From Myotis daubentonii (taxonomy: Eukaryota; Chordata; Mammalia; Chiroptera; Vespertilionidae), in the NCBI RefSeq assembly GCF_963259705.1, contig NC_081840.1:99740626-99804625 (forward strand): a stretch of 64,000 nt of DNA. Direction: 5' to 3'. Below the pieces are notes generated by a model. That model did not search any database, was not told the origin of the DNA, and saw nothing but the letters and a program-made list of their open reading frames with translations. Position 1 is the stretch's first letter; every line of letters begins with the position of its first letter. Made by a program: the position numbers and the translations under genes. Positions 1 to 12,714 of this stretch are shown here, in pieces.

Positions 1-1210
1 TGAAAGGAATGGATGAAAGCAAAATACTGGTTATAGAGTTCAAAACCACACTTATAAGGTTACTCAAGAATCTTCTAGAAACTTCCGAGGAACTTAGTGA
101 GACCTTCAAGGATCTTAGTGAGAATGCTAAAAATATGGAAAAGGACCAGTCAGAAATTAAGCATACACTGACTGAAGTAAAGAATAAAATACAGAGATTC
201 AACAGTAGACTAGAGGATCCCAAGAATCAAGTCAATGATTTGAAGTATGAGGAAGCAAAAAACACCCAACCAGAAAAGCAAAAAGAAAAAAGAACCCAAA
301 AATATGAAGATAGTGTAAGGAGCCCCTGGGACAACTTCAAGCATACCAACATCCAAATTATAGGGGTGCCAGAAGAAGAGAGAGAGCAAGATATTGAAAA
401 CATATTTGAAGAAATAATGACAGAAAACTTCCCCTACCAGGTGAAAGAAATAGACTTACAAGTCTAGGAAGTTCAGAGAACCCCAAACAAGAGGAATCCA
501 AAGAGGACCATACCAAGATACACCATAATTAAAATGCCAAGGTCAAAAGACAAAGAGAGAATCTTAAAAGCAGCAAAAGAAAAACAGTCAGTTACCTACA
601 AGGGAATACCCATACGACTGTCAGCTGATTTCTCAACAGAAACTATGCAGGCCAGAAGGGAGTGGCAAGAAATATTCAAAGTGATGAATAGCAAGAACCT
701 ACAACCAAGATTACTCTACCCAGCAAAGCTATCATTTAGAATTGAAGGTCAGATAAAGAGCTTCACAGACAAGAAGAAGCTAAAGGAGTTCATCACCACC
801 AACCCAGTATTATATGAAATGCTGAAGGGTATTCTTTAAGAAGAGGAAGAAGAAGAAAAAGGTAAAGATAAAAAACTATGAACAACAAATACATATCTAT
901 CAACAAGTGAATCTAAAAATCAAGTGAATAAAAAATCTGATGAACAGAACAAACTGGTGAATGTAATAGAATCAGGGGCATGGAAAGCGAGCAGACTGAC
1001 AATTCTCGGGGGGATGAGAGTGTGAGGGGGTACGGGAAGAGATTGGACAAAGAGCTTACACCTATGGACGAGGAGGGGGGGGGGGGGCGGCACACGAGGG
1101 CCTGGGGTGGAATGGGAATCGGGTGGAGGGGAGCTGTTGGGGAAAAAAAGAGGAACATCTGTAATAATCTGAACAATAAAGATTTAAAAACAAAAACAAA
1201 CAAAAATCCA
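1..1210 (+). mobile_element. HAL1-like (ORF1-only) L1 retrotransposon, 5' end outside the window
   Basis: An L1 ORF1 reading frame (9-839) is followed directly by an L1-type 3' tail: a G-rich stretch (1005-1140), an AATAAA signal near 1176, and an A-rich end (about 1185-1207). No ORF2 endonuclease or reverse transcriptase is present. Just after ORF1 there is a remnant resembling the L1 ORF2 start (about 880-905), then the sequence passes straight to 3'UTR. This is the layout of half-L1 (HAL1) elements, which keep ORF1 and depend on L1 ORF2 protein. An ordinary L1 that lost ORF2 by deletion after insertion is the alternative. Confidence 0.7.
9..839 (+). pseudogene. L1 ORF1 (RNA-binding chaperone), one in-frame stop
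   Basis: The frame runs 276 codons and is broken only by a TAG at 465-467. The parts before (9-467) and after (534-839) are in the same frame and read continuously through the stop. Residues about 15-65 are rich in heptad-like E/K/L and fit the trimerising coiled coil. The block around NIQIIGVPEEE, followed by IFEEIM, is the ORF1 RRM region. After the stop, RILKAAKEK, RLSADFS and REWQEIFKVM are the C-terminal domain, ending in YEMLKGIL. The protein normally coats L1 RNA as a trimer in cytoplasmic particles. The usual length is about 300-350 residues, so part of the N-terminus may be missing or lie outside the window. Start chosen at the first in-frame ATG. The single stop suggests a fairly young copy. 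Confidence 0.8.
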
Positions 1211-2894
1211 TTATGGGAAACTCTTCTTTCCCTGTATATGTTGACATAGTCAACAATACTTTCAGTCACCAGAAGTGTTTATCCATTTTTTACATATTCA
1301 TTTTGCCAATCAACAAAAATTATTTTAGGTATATTGTGTGAAAGGAACTGTGCTAAGTTCAGGGTAAATAGATATGATCTGAGGCCTGAATATCGCACAA
1401 CGGAGATGGTATCCACCTTGAGGCAGGGAGTGGCAAGTTGTTGTATTCGAGTCCCCTGGGCCCAATTCTAAAAGTCAGATATGCCTGGCCACCCCACCCC
1501 ACATTTGCCTGAGGTTCTGGTTTGCCAGATCTAGAGTGAGGCCTTGATATGTGGAATTTGAAAAAACTCCTAAGGTTTTGAACCATTGGTCTAATGATCT
1601 TCCCAAAACTCTGTGGAATTCAGCTTCCTTTTGTGGGGCAGTGTAACTATGAGCCCCTCTTCCCTCAAGCCAGAGAGTCCCCGAAGGCTAACTGTGCCTG
1701 ACCTGAGCCAGCAGTACCACTGGGCTCATGGCTGCCAGAATCTGCCTGTACCCAAGAGGCTGATCCCAGTCATAGGTCAGGCCTGCTCTGGCCCCCTATT
1801 CCTATGCCAACTCTGGACAGGTGTCATGCTACTGCACTTTGTCCAGGGCTCTTTTGGGACACCGTCCCCACCTCCCACCCCTGAGCTTACCTGATCACCT
1901 GATCTCTAAACTTGGCTCTGAAAGCCTGCCTTCTGGTGTTGGCTCTGTGATTTCACCTCATGCCTGCCTGATACCCTTTCTTAGTGAAACGGAGATCAGG
2001 GCATGCAAGTCATAGATGGCAGATTCCTGGGTCCTGGGCTAAACATATTATTGTCCTATGGGCTGAGATGTGTGGAGTTGACAAAGCCCCCAGAAAAGTA
2101 GCACTTAGGAAAGTGTCAAATCCAAAAAGAGGATATGGGCAGGAGGACCCAGCCACCCAAAGAGGAGAGACAGAGAGGGAGAACTCAAAACAATGCCCAG
2201 AGAAAGAGCAGCTCCCAAGACACAGATTCAAACTAGAGGTGAAGGGATGAGGTGGGGCAAGTTCTTTTTATCAAGTGCCCACAAGAGTGAGAGGGTGTGA
2301 AAGGATAGTTAAAGGCCTGAAAACCCTCCTTCCAGAGGGCAAAGCCCTGCCTGCCTCTGCCTCTCCAGCTCACTCTGTTTAAGCTGCTCTCCCAGCTGCC
2401 TTCCTCCTCCGGCTCCCAGTCCAGACCCCTCCTGTTTGGCCCCGTTCAGGAGTAAGCATGACTATACTCTAGAGATCTGTATAAACATCGGCAAGAACAT
2501 TGCCTGAGTGACTGACAAGGATTTGTCTCAGGTAAAGGCCCTTGCCAGCTTGTGAATTTTGGTTCTTTTAAAAAGTTTTTTATTATTTAAATCTGATTAT
2601 TTTGGATGTGATATTCTGCCTGAATATGGGTGACAAGTCAGAGAAGATATATTCAATATTTTTACCATTATGTTTTAATTTTGCACATACAACATTTGAC
2701 ACAATCAACCCAAGTAGAGGTACCATAAGTCTCTTGAATTGGAAAATGGAGACAATTCATAAAGACTTTCTTAAACTAGTACATTTTATAAGTACAAATA
2801 AAATTAGGAATATAAATTAGCTAGTTATCTTTTTTCTAGTTGTGGCTATTTACTGGTTCTTAACTTTAAATGATAGCATCTTTTTGCTGTAAGT
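1211..2894. other. No gene recognised; weak L2-like piece near 1275-1400
   Basis: Moderately GC-rich sequence with only short ORFs that have no recognisable domains. About 1275-1400 resembles an antisense L2 3' end (the counterpart of a growth-type 'caacaaatatttattgagc' tail), but it is decayed. Confidence 0.3.
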
Positions 2895-3312
2895 CATCTG
2901 TCCATTTATTCACTCAGCTTTTACTGAACACCTGTTATGTGGTATTACCTACCCAGACCACACCTCCTACCACATTCCCCACTCGTCCCTGCCAGGTCCC
3001 CCACCCCCTCTCACACACGTGCTAGCCGGCACACCTGCGGTATCAAGTGAATAGACATGGCTCCTGTCCTCAACTTGGCCCAGTCAGGTTTGAGCAACAG
3101 CCACACATCAATTGTTCTGAGGTGAAGGCTATGGTGGCATTTGATCTGGGTTTTGAAGGATGAAGAACAGATAAGCAAGGACAGTTCTGTAGAGCAAAAG
3201 GTGCCAAGCTCTGGAGACTAGTGAGTTGGTTGGTCAGTGCAGGTTTGCCTTCATGACAGGGTATGTGGTGGGAGGGCAGGGTGAGGGAAGCAGCTCTGTA
3301 CCTAAGCATGTC
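2895..3312 (-). mobile_element. L2 LINE fragment, antisense
   Basis: The block near 2900-2945 (tttattcactcagcttttac, then aacacctgttatgtgg) matches the reversed L2 3' end. The block near 3130-3160 matches the reversed L2 segment that reads 'atccttcaaaacccagatca' on the minus strand. Diverged, typical of pre-eutherian repeats. Confidence 0.55.
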
Positions 3313-3892
3313 TTGAGTGCTCTAAGAGGCTGGACCTGAGTGTGACTTTCATCACCATGCCTCTTCAGTGAGGTCACATGTCCTCAGCCACCCTCCATGG
3401 CTTGTTGCTAAGGTGGAGGAGAAAACACAGACCTTTGTTCTTGGGAGACAGGCAGGGAGTTGGTTAAGGGTGTTGATTTCCCCTCCTACTGCCGTTAAAG
3501 CAAACCACATTTAACTGCAGCCTGGATTCCTGTTCAGGTGCTCAACAGACCCTCAGAATATGTCTCCTTTCTGGTGTGGCCCAGCCCCAAAGGAGACTTA
3601 TGTCTGAGCCCTCAGAACGGTCTGCAGCAGAAGTCTAAAAATAGGTGAGCAAAGAAGCACAGACTCAGGGATAAACACTCTTACCAGGCCCAGGGACAGC
3701 CAGCTGTATCCAGTTCAGGCTTCCTCCCAGCCAAGCCACAGGGTCGTGAGAGACTTCCAGCTTGGCTTCAGGAGCTGGGAAAGGGGAGGAGGAAGTGGAG
3801 AGGCAGGATGTGGTGGAGGGGCTGTGTGCTGCCTGGAAGGCCAGAGCTCAGAACAGAAATCCTCCCAAGGACTCTGAACGTGCTAACCAGTT

Positions 3893-3940
<48 letters not shown>

Positions 3941-4639
3941 CACACAGCCCTTGAACAACACTTTGCTTTCATCTTTAGTGGAAACTGGGATTTGGTATCA
4001 TTCTCATAAGTGTGGCCAGCTCACGGTTTCAGTGTCTTCTGAGTATGCACAACCATAAGCAAGACCTTGAAAAACACTTTACTCTGATATAGCCAAGTGC
4101 ACCCCATGAATGATAAACAAAACCCGGGGCAACACCTTATCAGTGGTGATTTGCAAAGAACCTGGCTAAGCTTGGGGGTGTGACTACAGCATGAGTCCCT
4201 TTTCTCACCGCTTCCTGCCAACATTTCTTCCCTCTGAACTTCCGGCAGTTGAGCCTGGCCACTGAAGGTTGGAACAGTTTCATTTCAGGGAACTTGGGCC
4301 CAAGGGTTGGAATGATAATAATTTTCAACACTGATTCAATGTTTCTGACATCCTTCCAGAAGAAAAAAGAGGAAAGCCACTCCCAGGAAGATACCACAAC
4401 ATAGTCATCCCTGGGTCCCCAGGGAACCACTCAGGAGGCTTCTATTAGCAGGTGGGCGCACTATTTCCAAGTGTTTTACATATGGTGAGTCACACTGAGG
4501 AGGATGACTGCGTTTTTAGACTCTGAGAAAAATTGTTACTGAAATACCTAATGCAGCTATCATCAACACTTTGGAACTTACACATTTAGAAATATTGAAA
4601 GCCTCTACCCTTTTACTTTTTCTTTCAATTTACCTTAAA
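3313..4639. other. No gene recognised; contains a CA microsatellite
   Basis: Unassigned sequence. The 98-codon ORF at 3762-4058 runs through the CA repeat and has no domain, so it is not called. Confidence 0.3.
3894..3938. repeat. (CA)n microsatellite
   Basis: About 22 uninterrupted CA units. Confidence 0.95.
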
Positions 4640-4700
4640 CAATGCACTTTATTTTTTCCAGCTTTATTAAGGTATAAATAACAAGTCTCACCTTTTAAAA
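4640..4700 (-). mobile_element. Short L1M 3' end piece, antisense
   Basis: The phrase ccagctttattaaggtataa is the reversed end of many old mammalian L1 3'UTRs. Only about 60 bases are recognisable. Confidence 0.4.
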
Positions 4701-4944
4701 TCCTCATGCAAGTTAGAGGGAAAGAAGTTCTCAAATATGTTGTTCTGTTCCTCTTTCCTGACTCTGAGAAGAGTCTTTCCTCAGAATGTAGCCTGTTCTG
4801 TGGTTATAAGATAAGGCTGATGTAAAAGGATGGGAGAGGGAATTAGTTTTCCTGACTGACTACTAGATTCTAGGTCAGTGAATGGCCAGGGACTCAGTCA
4901 TTGAACCTACTACACCTGCTCTTCCATCAGACTAGCATAGGAAG

Positions 4945-5175
4945 CCTGCAGGCAGCATAGCATGGGATTAATACTGTAGCCTAAAGTCAGACGGTCCAGG
5001 TTCATATTTTAGTTCTGTCACTTTGAAGCAATGTTTAATCTCAATTTCTTCTCTAAGACAGAGGAACTGAAATACCTACCCACGGATTTGTGTGGATTTA
5101 ATGAACTAACACAAAAGAACTTGCTTGGTAGAGTGTCTGGAATAGAGTAAATGCTCAATAAATGATAGCGTCTAT
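4945..5175 (+). mobile_element. MIR SINE
   Basis: Contains the MIR order of blocks: a 'gtcagac..ccaggttc' region, the core with 'tctgtcactt', and a 3' part ending agtaaatgctcaataaatga. Diverged full-length-like copy. Confidence 0.7.
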
Positions 5176-6450
5176 CATGCAGCCATTTGATCTGAAAACA
5201 CATTAATTAAACTCCAATTCACTTGATTCATAGTAAGATTGGCCTGTCATTAATTGTAACTGCTATACAAGAGCTATGACCTGTGTCGATGCATATTTTC
5301 AGGGGACAAGGCACAAAGTGGCCAATATAACAAACTAATAGTTTTCCTCTTAGTAGCATAGAAACGTGGTACTAGTCTGTGCTCTCCTGGAACTTCTGCA
5401 GTTAAAACTTCCTAAGTAGAAAACAACCAGAGGGTTAACTACTCACTGTTTGGATCAGGCTATTATTTGACCCTTTTATTTCACAGAGACTTTTTGCAGT
5501 TATAAAATTTAGTTCTAAAGACGTGAAGTGTTATGGAATAAATTTGCTTATGGTGATGGATGGACATTTTAACAACCCAATACTTTGCTTCTAAAGCATT
5601 TTTATTACCACTCGATATCACCAAACAGTGAAATAGGACAGGACACCAAACAATGAGGTGCATATTACTCTCAGGTTGCAGAGAGATCAGGTGACCTGTT
5701 TAAAACTGTCCAGCAAGCCTGCAACAGGCAAATTGGGATGCCATTAGGCCACACTTTTTATAGGGCGGTAAAATGAAGGAGTCGGACATCCTCTGACCAT
5801 GTGTCTTTAATTAGAAGCAAAGGAAATAATGACTTTTTATCTACTTGAGAAGAACAGGGAAACTTTACTAGCTAAATTGAAAATCCTTGACACCAGCCGT
5901 CTGTGTGATTGAGCTTCTGGAGGGCCAGCCCAGGGGTGAACACTGGCGACGTGGCTGTCCTGTTGCAGTGGCTGCAAAGCAAGTCACCCTGAAAGCAGCT
6001 GGAAGAAGAGTAGGGTGCAGGACCCTGACCCTGCCACCCCAACCTTCCCTGAAGCACTCAGGATGGTCACTGTCCTCCTGTTCTCCTGAGGAGAAAATTT
6101 CACCACGTATTTTTTTCCAACCCACATGCAAAACCAAAAACTTGAGTTCAAATACACTCAGTCAAGTGAAAACGTTCCAAGACCTCAGAAGTGCTCATTC
6201 ACTAAAGACCATTTTCCTGACTTGTAATTTGGTCAGTTATCCCTGGTTTTAGAAAGGTTCCAGGTGGTCCAGTTTCCTCTGGGAATTTTGTAGGTTTCAT
6301 GGTTTGGGTTTCCGGAGTTTTCTGCTTGCCTCGGAGTTCCAGAGAAACCAAACACGCTGAGGGAGTGAACACCGGCATTCAGCTGCAAAAGGCAGTTCAA
6401 TGCCGAGGAGAGGGAAACCTAATTAGAATTCCTCCCCTGTCTTTCTTTTT
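5176..6450. other. No gene or repeat recognised
   Basis: Only short shadow ORFs, including overlapping opposite-strand ones at 5868-6252. Neither strand shows a domain. Confidence 0.3.
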
Positions 6451-6661
6451 TAATATATTTTTATTGATTTCAGAGAGGAAGGGAGAGGGAGAGATATAGA
6501 AACATCAATGATGAGAGAGAATCATTGATTGGCTGCCTCCTGCACGCCCCCTACTAGGAATCAAGCCCACAACCTGGGCATGTGCCCTTGACCAGAATCA
6601 AACCTGGGACCCTTCAGTCCCCAGGCTATTGTTCTATCCACTGAGCCAAACTGGCTAGGGC
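6451..6661 (-). mobile_element. Ves SINE (tRNA-derived bat SINE)
   Basis: Read on the minus strand, it starts with ccctagccagtttggctcag (tRNA-derived head with the pol III A-box region), then the B-box region around gggtcccaggtttgattctg. It ends in the characteristic tail with atgatt/gatgtttct blocks, gagagag and ttgattt-A-rich sequence. The family is specific to bats and abundant in Vespertilionidae. It is close to full length. Confidence 0.9.
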
Positions 6662-9082
6662 TCTTCCCCTTTCCTGATACCAGGAGCTGGCCTGAGCACG
6701 AATTGCGTGGACATGGAGGCTCTGAAATTTTGAATCCTACTACACCTGCATAAGAAGATGCTCAACTTAAAATTTCAAGACATTTTATAATGATCTATCT
6801 ACTTTTTATAAGTGTATTAGATCTCCTTCCACCTTTTGGGGTGTCAGAACTGCTGAGCCTTCAAGCATCTCACTCCCTAAGAACCCAAGTCAGTTGTGAG
6901 TGGTGTGGAGTGAGTCACTGATTGCAACACATTTTCATGCAGTCTTCTTATTTGAAGTATGCACACTTCGGTACCATCCCAGACAATTTGGTTGAAGAGC
7001 TATGCACATTTCACAGCAAGAGGATAGGGGCCATCCAAAAGCCATGGAAACTGCTCAAATGAACGATTTGCATTCATGTCCTCCTGGGGGAAAATAAGTG
7101 CAAAAACATCTGTTGTGAAAGTTTAAAGTTTAATCTTCAACTCCTCCAACTTTCTCAGTCTTTGTTTTGTACAGCATAACACTAACTGAAGGCAAGGTGG
7201 CGAGTGTTTGTTTCTTTGTTTATTTGTTTATAATGCACAGGCAGAGAGTCTAATATACAACAAATGGTCCAGGTACCATCATGGAGACTGAGAATGTGCA
7301 ACTGAAAAGCAGGCAACTCAGCTTGTAGAACAAGTTAGAAGAGGCCCCTCTGCAACAGAACTGGTTGAAGAGTGTCAGCAAGCATAGCTGGGCAGCCCAG
7401 GGCTTTCCTTCAACCAGAGCAGGCCATTATCCTGACTTCAGTTAACAATAAACATTAGGAAGCACAGCCTAGTTTTCTAAATGAACAGAAATCTTTTTTG
7501 CACTTTTCCAGCCCCATGAAATATTTCTCCTTCCAGAGGCGGGAAGACCATGTGTTTCTTGAAGCTAATCAAATAGCAGACAGTTTGAGTTGCGAGTGGA
7601 GAGCCACCTCTCTGAGGTCACAGGGTTCAATCTTCAGTGTCTGTTCTAGGGGAACCCATGTGGGTATCAGATGGGATATCTCCCTTCCAGCTGCGTAGCC
7701 ATCGTGGGGAGATTAGGCGAGACCAGGTCCAGAGCTCTGCATCCCATTAGAGCAGGTATTTTATCAAATGCCAAACTTCAAGTTGGTTTCCTTCTTTCTC
7801 TTCAGAGTTGCTTTTTCTAATTTCATTATGACCCTCAGCTTGGCATCAAGACCAATTAGAAGAAAACAATGATAATGTCTGGGTGTGGGGGACCAAGCAG
7901 ATAAAAGCTGTCACTCTTACATCAGGGTGGAGCTCTCTGGCAGGAGCAACCCTCCCGCATCAGAACCACTGGCAGCTGGTTTATAGGGTGCTCTGGCAGC
8001 TGAAACAGCTGCTTCAGTCTGATTTGCAAAAGTATCCAAAGTGTTTCAGCTGTGACCTTCACTTGTCTCTTCTTTTTGTCTCTTCTTGTCTCTTCAACAG
8101 GGCCGTCCCTGAGTGTCATTTGGGTTCCATGGGCCAAAGATATTAGAAGCAAGGGCTGGGCTCTGATCTGTCACTCAGCCCTGCCTCCTTGCCCTTGGGG
8201 ATGATGGGATCCTGTCCAAAGATTTTATCTTTGCTGATCTTGGCACCTTCTGATGTTCTGCATGTGTAGGCCCCAGAAGAGCCCCAACTGTGGCCAGCTG
8301 AATGGATGTCACCAGGGAAAACCTCTCATCACAGCAGGTCACTTCCTTTCTCAGGCTACAGCCACAGGGCAGTGTCAATTGGGGGTAGGGAAAGGAGGCC
8401 AAACCAGAACAAACTGGAGAGGGAAATCAGGCAGAGTTTATTTGGAGGTGACTATGATCCACAGTAAGATAGATGCCTCACCTCTGCTGAGGGTAACTGC
8501 AATTCTCTCCATTGTCTGCTATTTCTGAAGGTCATATACTGTGGTCCAAACCATGCAATTGACCAAAATTAACAGATGAACTGGTTTTCACATCCAAACT
8601 TCTTTCCTAAGAATCAGCCTATTTCTATCTCGCTTCTCCAAATATTGCCAACTATGTGTGCTCAGGGCATAGCTATAGTGGGGCCAAACTTGGAGTGCTA
8701 TCTGTATAAAAAGATGTTTCTCGTATGTCCTCCTCTGCCAGTTTGCTGCCTGAAATCCTTAAACAGGAAACTAAATCTTTAATTCTATCATCTGAGCTAA
8801 GGACTCTGTGCCAATATGACAGGAGAAAGATGCTCATTGAAAATTTTCCACTAAGATTTCATTGACTCATAAGGATTCTTACTGAAGGTTAAGCTTTTTA
8901 GGCAGTTGGTGAGGATGGGAAGGTTGGTTGAGAGCAGGAGATCCCTGGGTCCCTGAAAAAGGAGGAGGGTGTCTAGAACTGCATAAACATGGACATTCAG
9001 GGAAAATGAAGACAACCTAACCTTCTCCATGACTTACCTGGTCTATCAGTTGATGATTCTCCTGTCATCATCAGAGCAGGCC
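6662..9082. other. No gene or repeat recognised
   Basis: Non-repetitive-looking sequence with ORFs under 100 codons and no domain. Short T-rich stretch near 7205-7235. Confidence 0.3.
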
Positions 9083-9561
9083 TGTGTGTGAGGACTTTCG
9101 GTGGGAAGAAAGCTACCTTTCTCTCACCACTAAGGCCAATAGCACACAAAACTGGGTTTGTGTTTGTTAGGTTAGGTGGCTCAGGAGGCGGCGTAGGAAA
9201 TAAAGAGAGTCGATCAGAAAAGGAAGAAAAGAGAGGTTTTATTCTGGGTCCCTGGGCGACCCATGGACCCCAAAGACAGGGCACGTGGATCTGCGCCAAT
9301 AGGGAGGGGGGCGCCTTTTTTTATACTGTGGTTGGGTAAGGGGCGGGGACATGAGCTGAGGTATTCAGTTGAGGAAGTTTCAGCTGCAGGGGGTCAGCAA
9401 GGTATTCAGGAAGGAGTCAGTACCTGTGTGGGGGTCCTGTTGATTCAGGGAGAAGCCAGTATCTGTGTCTGGCACGCTGATCTGTTAGAAATGCCAGGGA
9501 GGGTCCATTATCTCGTCACATGTCTGCATGTATCTGATCCTGGGCTCTCTCAGACCTAACA
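9083..9561 (-). mobile_element. Solitary LTR of a class I (gammaretrovirus-like) endogenous retrovirus
   Basis: On the minus strand it starts TGTTAGGTCTG (near 9561). U3 contains two related copies of a roughly 35-base block around 'ACTGGCTTCTCCCTGAAT' and 'ACTGACTCCTTCCTGAAT' (plus-strand about 9395-9465), which looks like an enhancer repeat. A TATAAAA box lies at about 9318-9325 and an AATAAA signal at 9238-9243, about 80 bases downstream. U5 ends with a CCCACCGAAAGTCC-type segment near 9085-9105. No internal viral genes flank it, so it is a recombined solo LTR. The exact left end is uncertain because of a TGTGTGTG stretch, and I could not find a clean target duplication. Confidence 0.7.
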
Positions 9562-11619
9562 GTGCTTAGTTCACCTTGGTCTACACTGATCCCATAGTAG
9601 AGCCAGGAGGAGCTGACTTGGTCTGAGATCCATTTCTCATTCACCTGACTATAGGCACAGGGACTCAACACTGTGTTTTCCAAGTCTTTGCTCATGTTGC
9701 ATCACTTGCAGGTAAGAATCCCCAGTCCCAGCCAACCTGGGATTCCAAACCAGAAGAACTGATAATAAAGTGGAATCTTCTCCTGACCCATCCAATCCTC
9801 CAAAGGCCAAACTGACATTTAACACAGCCCAGGAAGAGGAGCTTTTTATCCGAAAGAGCCCTGTACGAAGACCAAACTAACTCCCTTCCCAGGGACTACT
9901 CTTCTCTGCTGCCTTAGCCCAGCCAGCCTTGCACCAGTCTGTTCTCCTTGATGGCACTGCTGGGAAGGAAACATAAAGGGCCCAAGCATAACTTTTCTTA
10001 TAATTGCTTCTTAATTATTTTGCCAAAAAATAAATCCAAAGCATATGGCATGGCAAGTACAATGGAAACTCAACCATTGAAATGACGGGATGCTCTTGGT
10101 CAGGAATACCTAGGACCAGGTTGAGGAAACTGGATAACAGCTAGTTGGTCCTTCATCTTGAAAAACAACTATGAGAGTTCCCAAAAAGTCCTGGAGTCAC
10201 AGCTGTATTTAAAATACTCTGTGTATTAATTTAATGAGCAACATTTGGTTTCACTGTCAACATTTGTTTTAGCATAATTAAAGCCATTTAATTTCTTTAA
10301 AAAATTGACAGTCACATTCATATTTACGAGATGAGCTTAAGAGTGCCTTTTAATTCCTTTCCTATTTCATCTTTTTCAAAAATCATATAACATATGAAAA
10401 GAAAATGGAAAGAGTACTCACTTGACTAGAACCCTGTTTGAAACTTCTCTGAACATATTTCCTAACATTTCCTGATTGATTGCCTGGGAATAAATAACCC
10501 CAAGTGGTAACATTATATTTATATTTCTAAGTTAGGAATATTTCTCCTATTGCTGCACTTCTAAAATAGAGTCCCAAGAAAATATATAACATATCAAAAT
10601 AGCATTTTCAATATCTGCCAAACCTTAACATTTGCATCTCAGTAAGAAAGTGTATAACTAGTGAGTAAACGGCCTCTTTGTCAAACATAAATGTAGCAAA
10701 TTCAAAGGTGGCTCCTTTTCAACTAAATTGTCTCAGCAGGCAGAGCAGCAGGGAGAATGTTTGCTATAGAACTCAGGCAAAAAAACACAATCTTTATATG
10801 ATTTCTCCAGGAGAGTGTTATATTAAGTTCCAGAGAGAATGATGAGATATTCACAGTGAAATGGCACATTTTTTTCCAGAATCACCTACTCCATTTGAAT
10901 GTGTTCAATTCTTCACCACATGTATGTAGCATTCTGCTGAGTGGCACACAGCCTCTCCTGCCTCCTCCCTGCCCTTCCTTCCAGGATGGCAATGAACTCT
11001 GTAACATGACTTGCTCCAATTTCCACCAGGCCTGCCCTCCCTAGACTTACCCTGACTCCGCATACATGCTTTTCAAGAGACACAATTTTGTCTTGTCTGG
11101 AGTGCAATGTAATTAGAAAGCAATTTGGCCCACACACGCAGCTTCCGTGGTCATTTGGCACAGCTTCACCCTGTCTCTGGCAGGACTGGTTTTGCTCTGC
11201 ATTGGCTGTCCTCCCGAGATGTCTAGCAGCTCAGGGATCCTCCTCCTCATGCTCAGAGCCAGGCTTGGCTGACTCAGGGAGTGTCAGGTGCTGTCTGCTC
11301 AAAGCCTCAAGAGTCACCCTGGGGCTTTGGGTCAGTTGTGCCCCACGTGGCCTCGGGCACAAACAAAGGAGGCGCAGAGGCCTCACACCAGCTGCCTACC
11401 CACTCGGCCCAGTGCAGAGACCATCCCAAGGCACATTCAACCCCCAAATTCTTCTCATTATGTTGCTCACAGCTTCCTTTAATTCTAGTATCCTATGGTC
11501 AAATTACTTTTCCAAACACGTAGCTATGGAAAAGTAATTATTATAACTTTTTATAATATCTTTCTGCTCACTATAGGCTTCTCGTGGCCTATAGCTTCCT
11601 TAGCTGGGTGTTCTGTTCT
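9562..11619. other. No gene or repeat recognised
   Basis: AT-rich in 10000-10900. The ORF at 11088-11537 (149 codons) has no domain and overlaps others in different frames. Confidence 0.3.
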
Positions 11620-11775
11620 GCTGTCTGTTTATGTAAATAAAGTTTTATTGGAACACAGCCATACCCATTCATTTACATATTGTTTGTAAATGGCAGAGTT
11701 GAGTCATTGTGACAGAGACTACATGGCTTGCAAAGTCTAAAGTACTATTTGGCCCTTTATAGAAAAGCTTGCTAT
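11620..11775 (-). mobile_element. Half of a MER1-like hAT-Charlie element
   Basis: Contains aataaagttttattggaaca, then cacagccatacccattcatt, 'ggcagagttgagt..gtgacagagac', and a final 'tatttggccctttatagaaaa'. This is the known order of one half of a mammalian hAT-Charlie MER. The terminal inverted repeat is not preserved. Confidence 0.6.
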
Positions 11776-11799
11776 AAAATTTTGCTGTCCCAAATTTCC

Positions 11800-12155
11800 T
11801 TTCCAACTTCATTTCCTTATAGCCTAGGCTTTCCCACCTTTGTGCCCTGACTTACACCAAACCCCAGGGAAACTCACCCCTCTAAGCCCTTCACATGTGT
11901 TCTACTCACTATGCTTTCTGGACTCCTGCTGCAATGTAATGCCTCCCTGCTTTGCACCCTCATCATTCTTTGCCATGGCATTTTGCATATTCAACTTTTG
12001 TTGTAAGTGTTAATGTGTGTATTTTGTTGCTTCCACTCACCTCAATCGAGACTCTATGCTTCATGAGGGCAGGAGCCATGTCTCAGCCGTCTTCAATTCT
12101 TAGTCTAGCTCCCTGCACATAGCCATTCAGTAGATATTTGGAGACTAACTTGACT
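11800..12155 (+). mobile_element. L2 LINE 3' end
   Basis: The block 'tatgcttcatgagggcagga', then 'tagctccctgcacatagcca' and 'cagtagatatttggaga', is the L2 3' end in sense orientation. Confidence 0.65.
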
Positions 12156-12714
12156 AAAAGATGAGGAGTCTTTTCTTCCAGCACCTTCCAGAATAAATAA
12201 TCAACATTTCCCTCTGGAAAAAAGACAAGGTAGGAAAATGAGGCAGGAGCAGATACAACCTATATTTCCCTAAGAAGTTAAGATTCTTAGAGGAGGCACA
12301 TTTAAAGAGGAGTTTTTTGTTGTTGTTCTATTAGTTGATAAGTTATTGGGGAAGTACACAGATTCCACAGAAGAGACCCCTTAAAGAAGGAAGAGAGTCA
12401 GACCAGAGGAACGTTCAATCAAGCGAGAGGCTTTGCTTCCTCACACATTAGGGCTCAGCTGCAGGAAGCCATTTCGAGGATGATCTGGTCACCAGACTGG
12501 CCAAAGGGCATGAGTGGCACAGTTTTATGAGCTTTCACAGAGGGCTTCAAATCCTTTGTGGATGAAAAGAACATAGTAAATGGATGAAGAGGAAGCAGCT
12601 GAAGGGTCTCACAAAAAAGAGGCCTTATGACTAGAATATGAGAACCAGGAGTTGTCTGAATGGGGGTGGGGGGGTGGGGGCGTTGATCTTTCAGAATAGA
12701 CCAGGGCCTGGGAG
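12156..12714. other. No gene or repeat recognised
   Basis: Unassigned; a short G-run lies near 12662-12680. Confidence 0.3.

Noticed and set aside
11088..11537. 149-codon ORF overlapping two others
   Set aside because: Three overlapping frames open in a GC-rich stretch. None resembles a protein.
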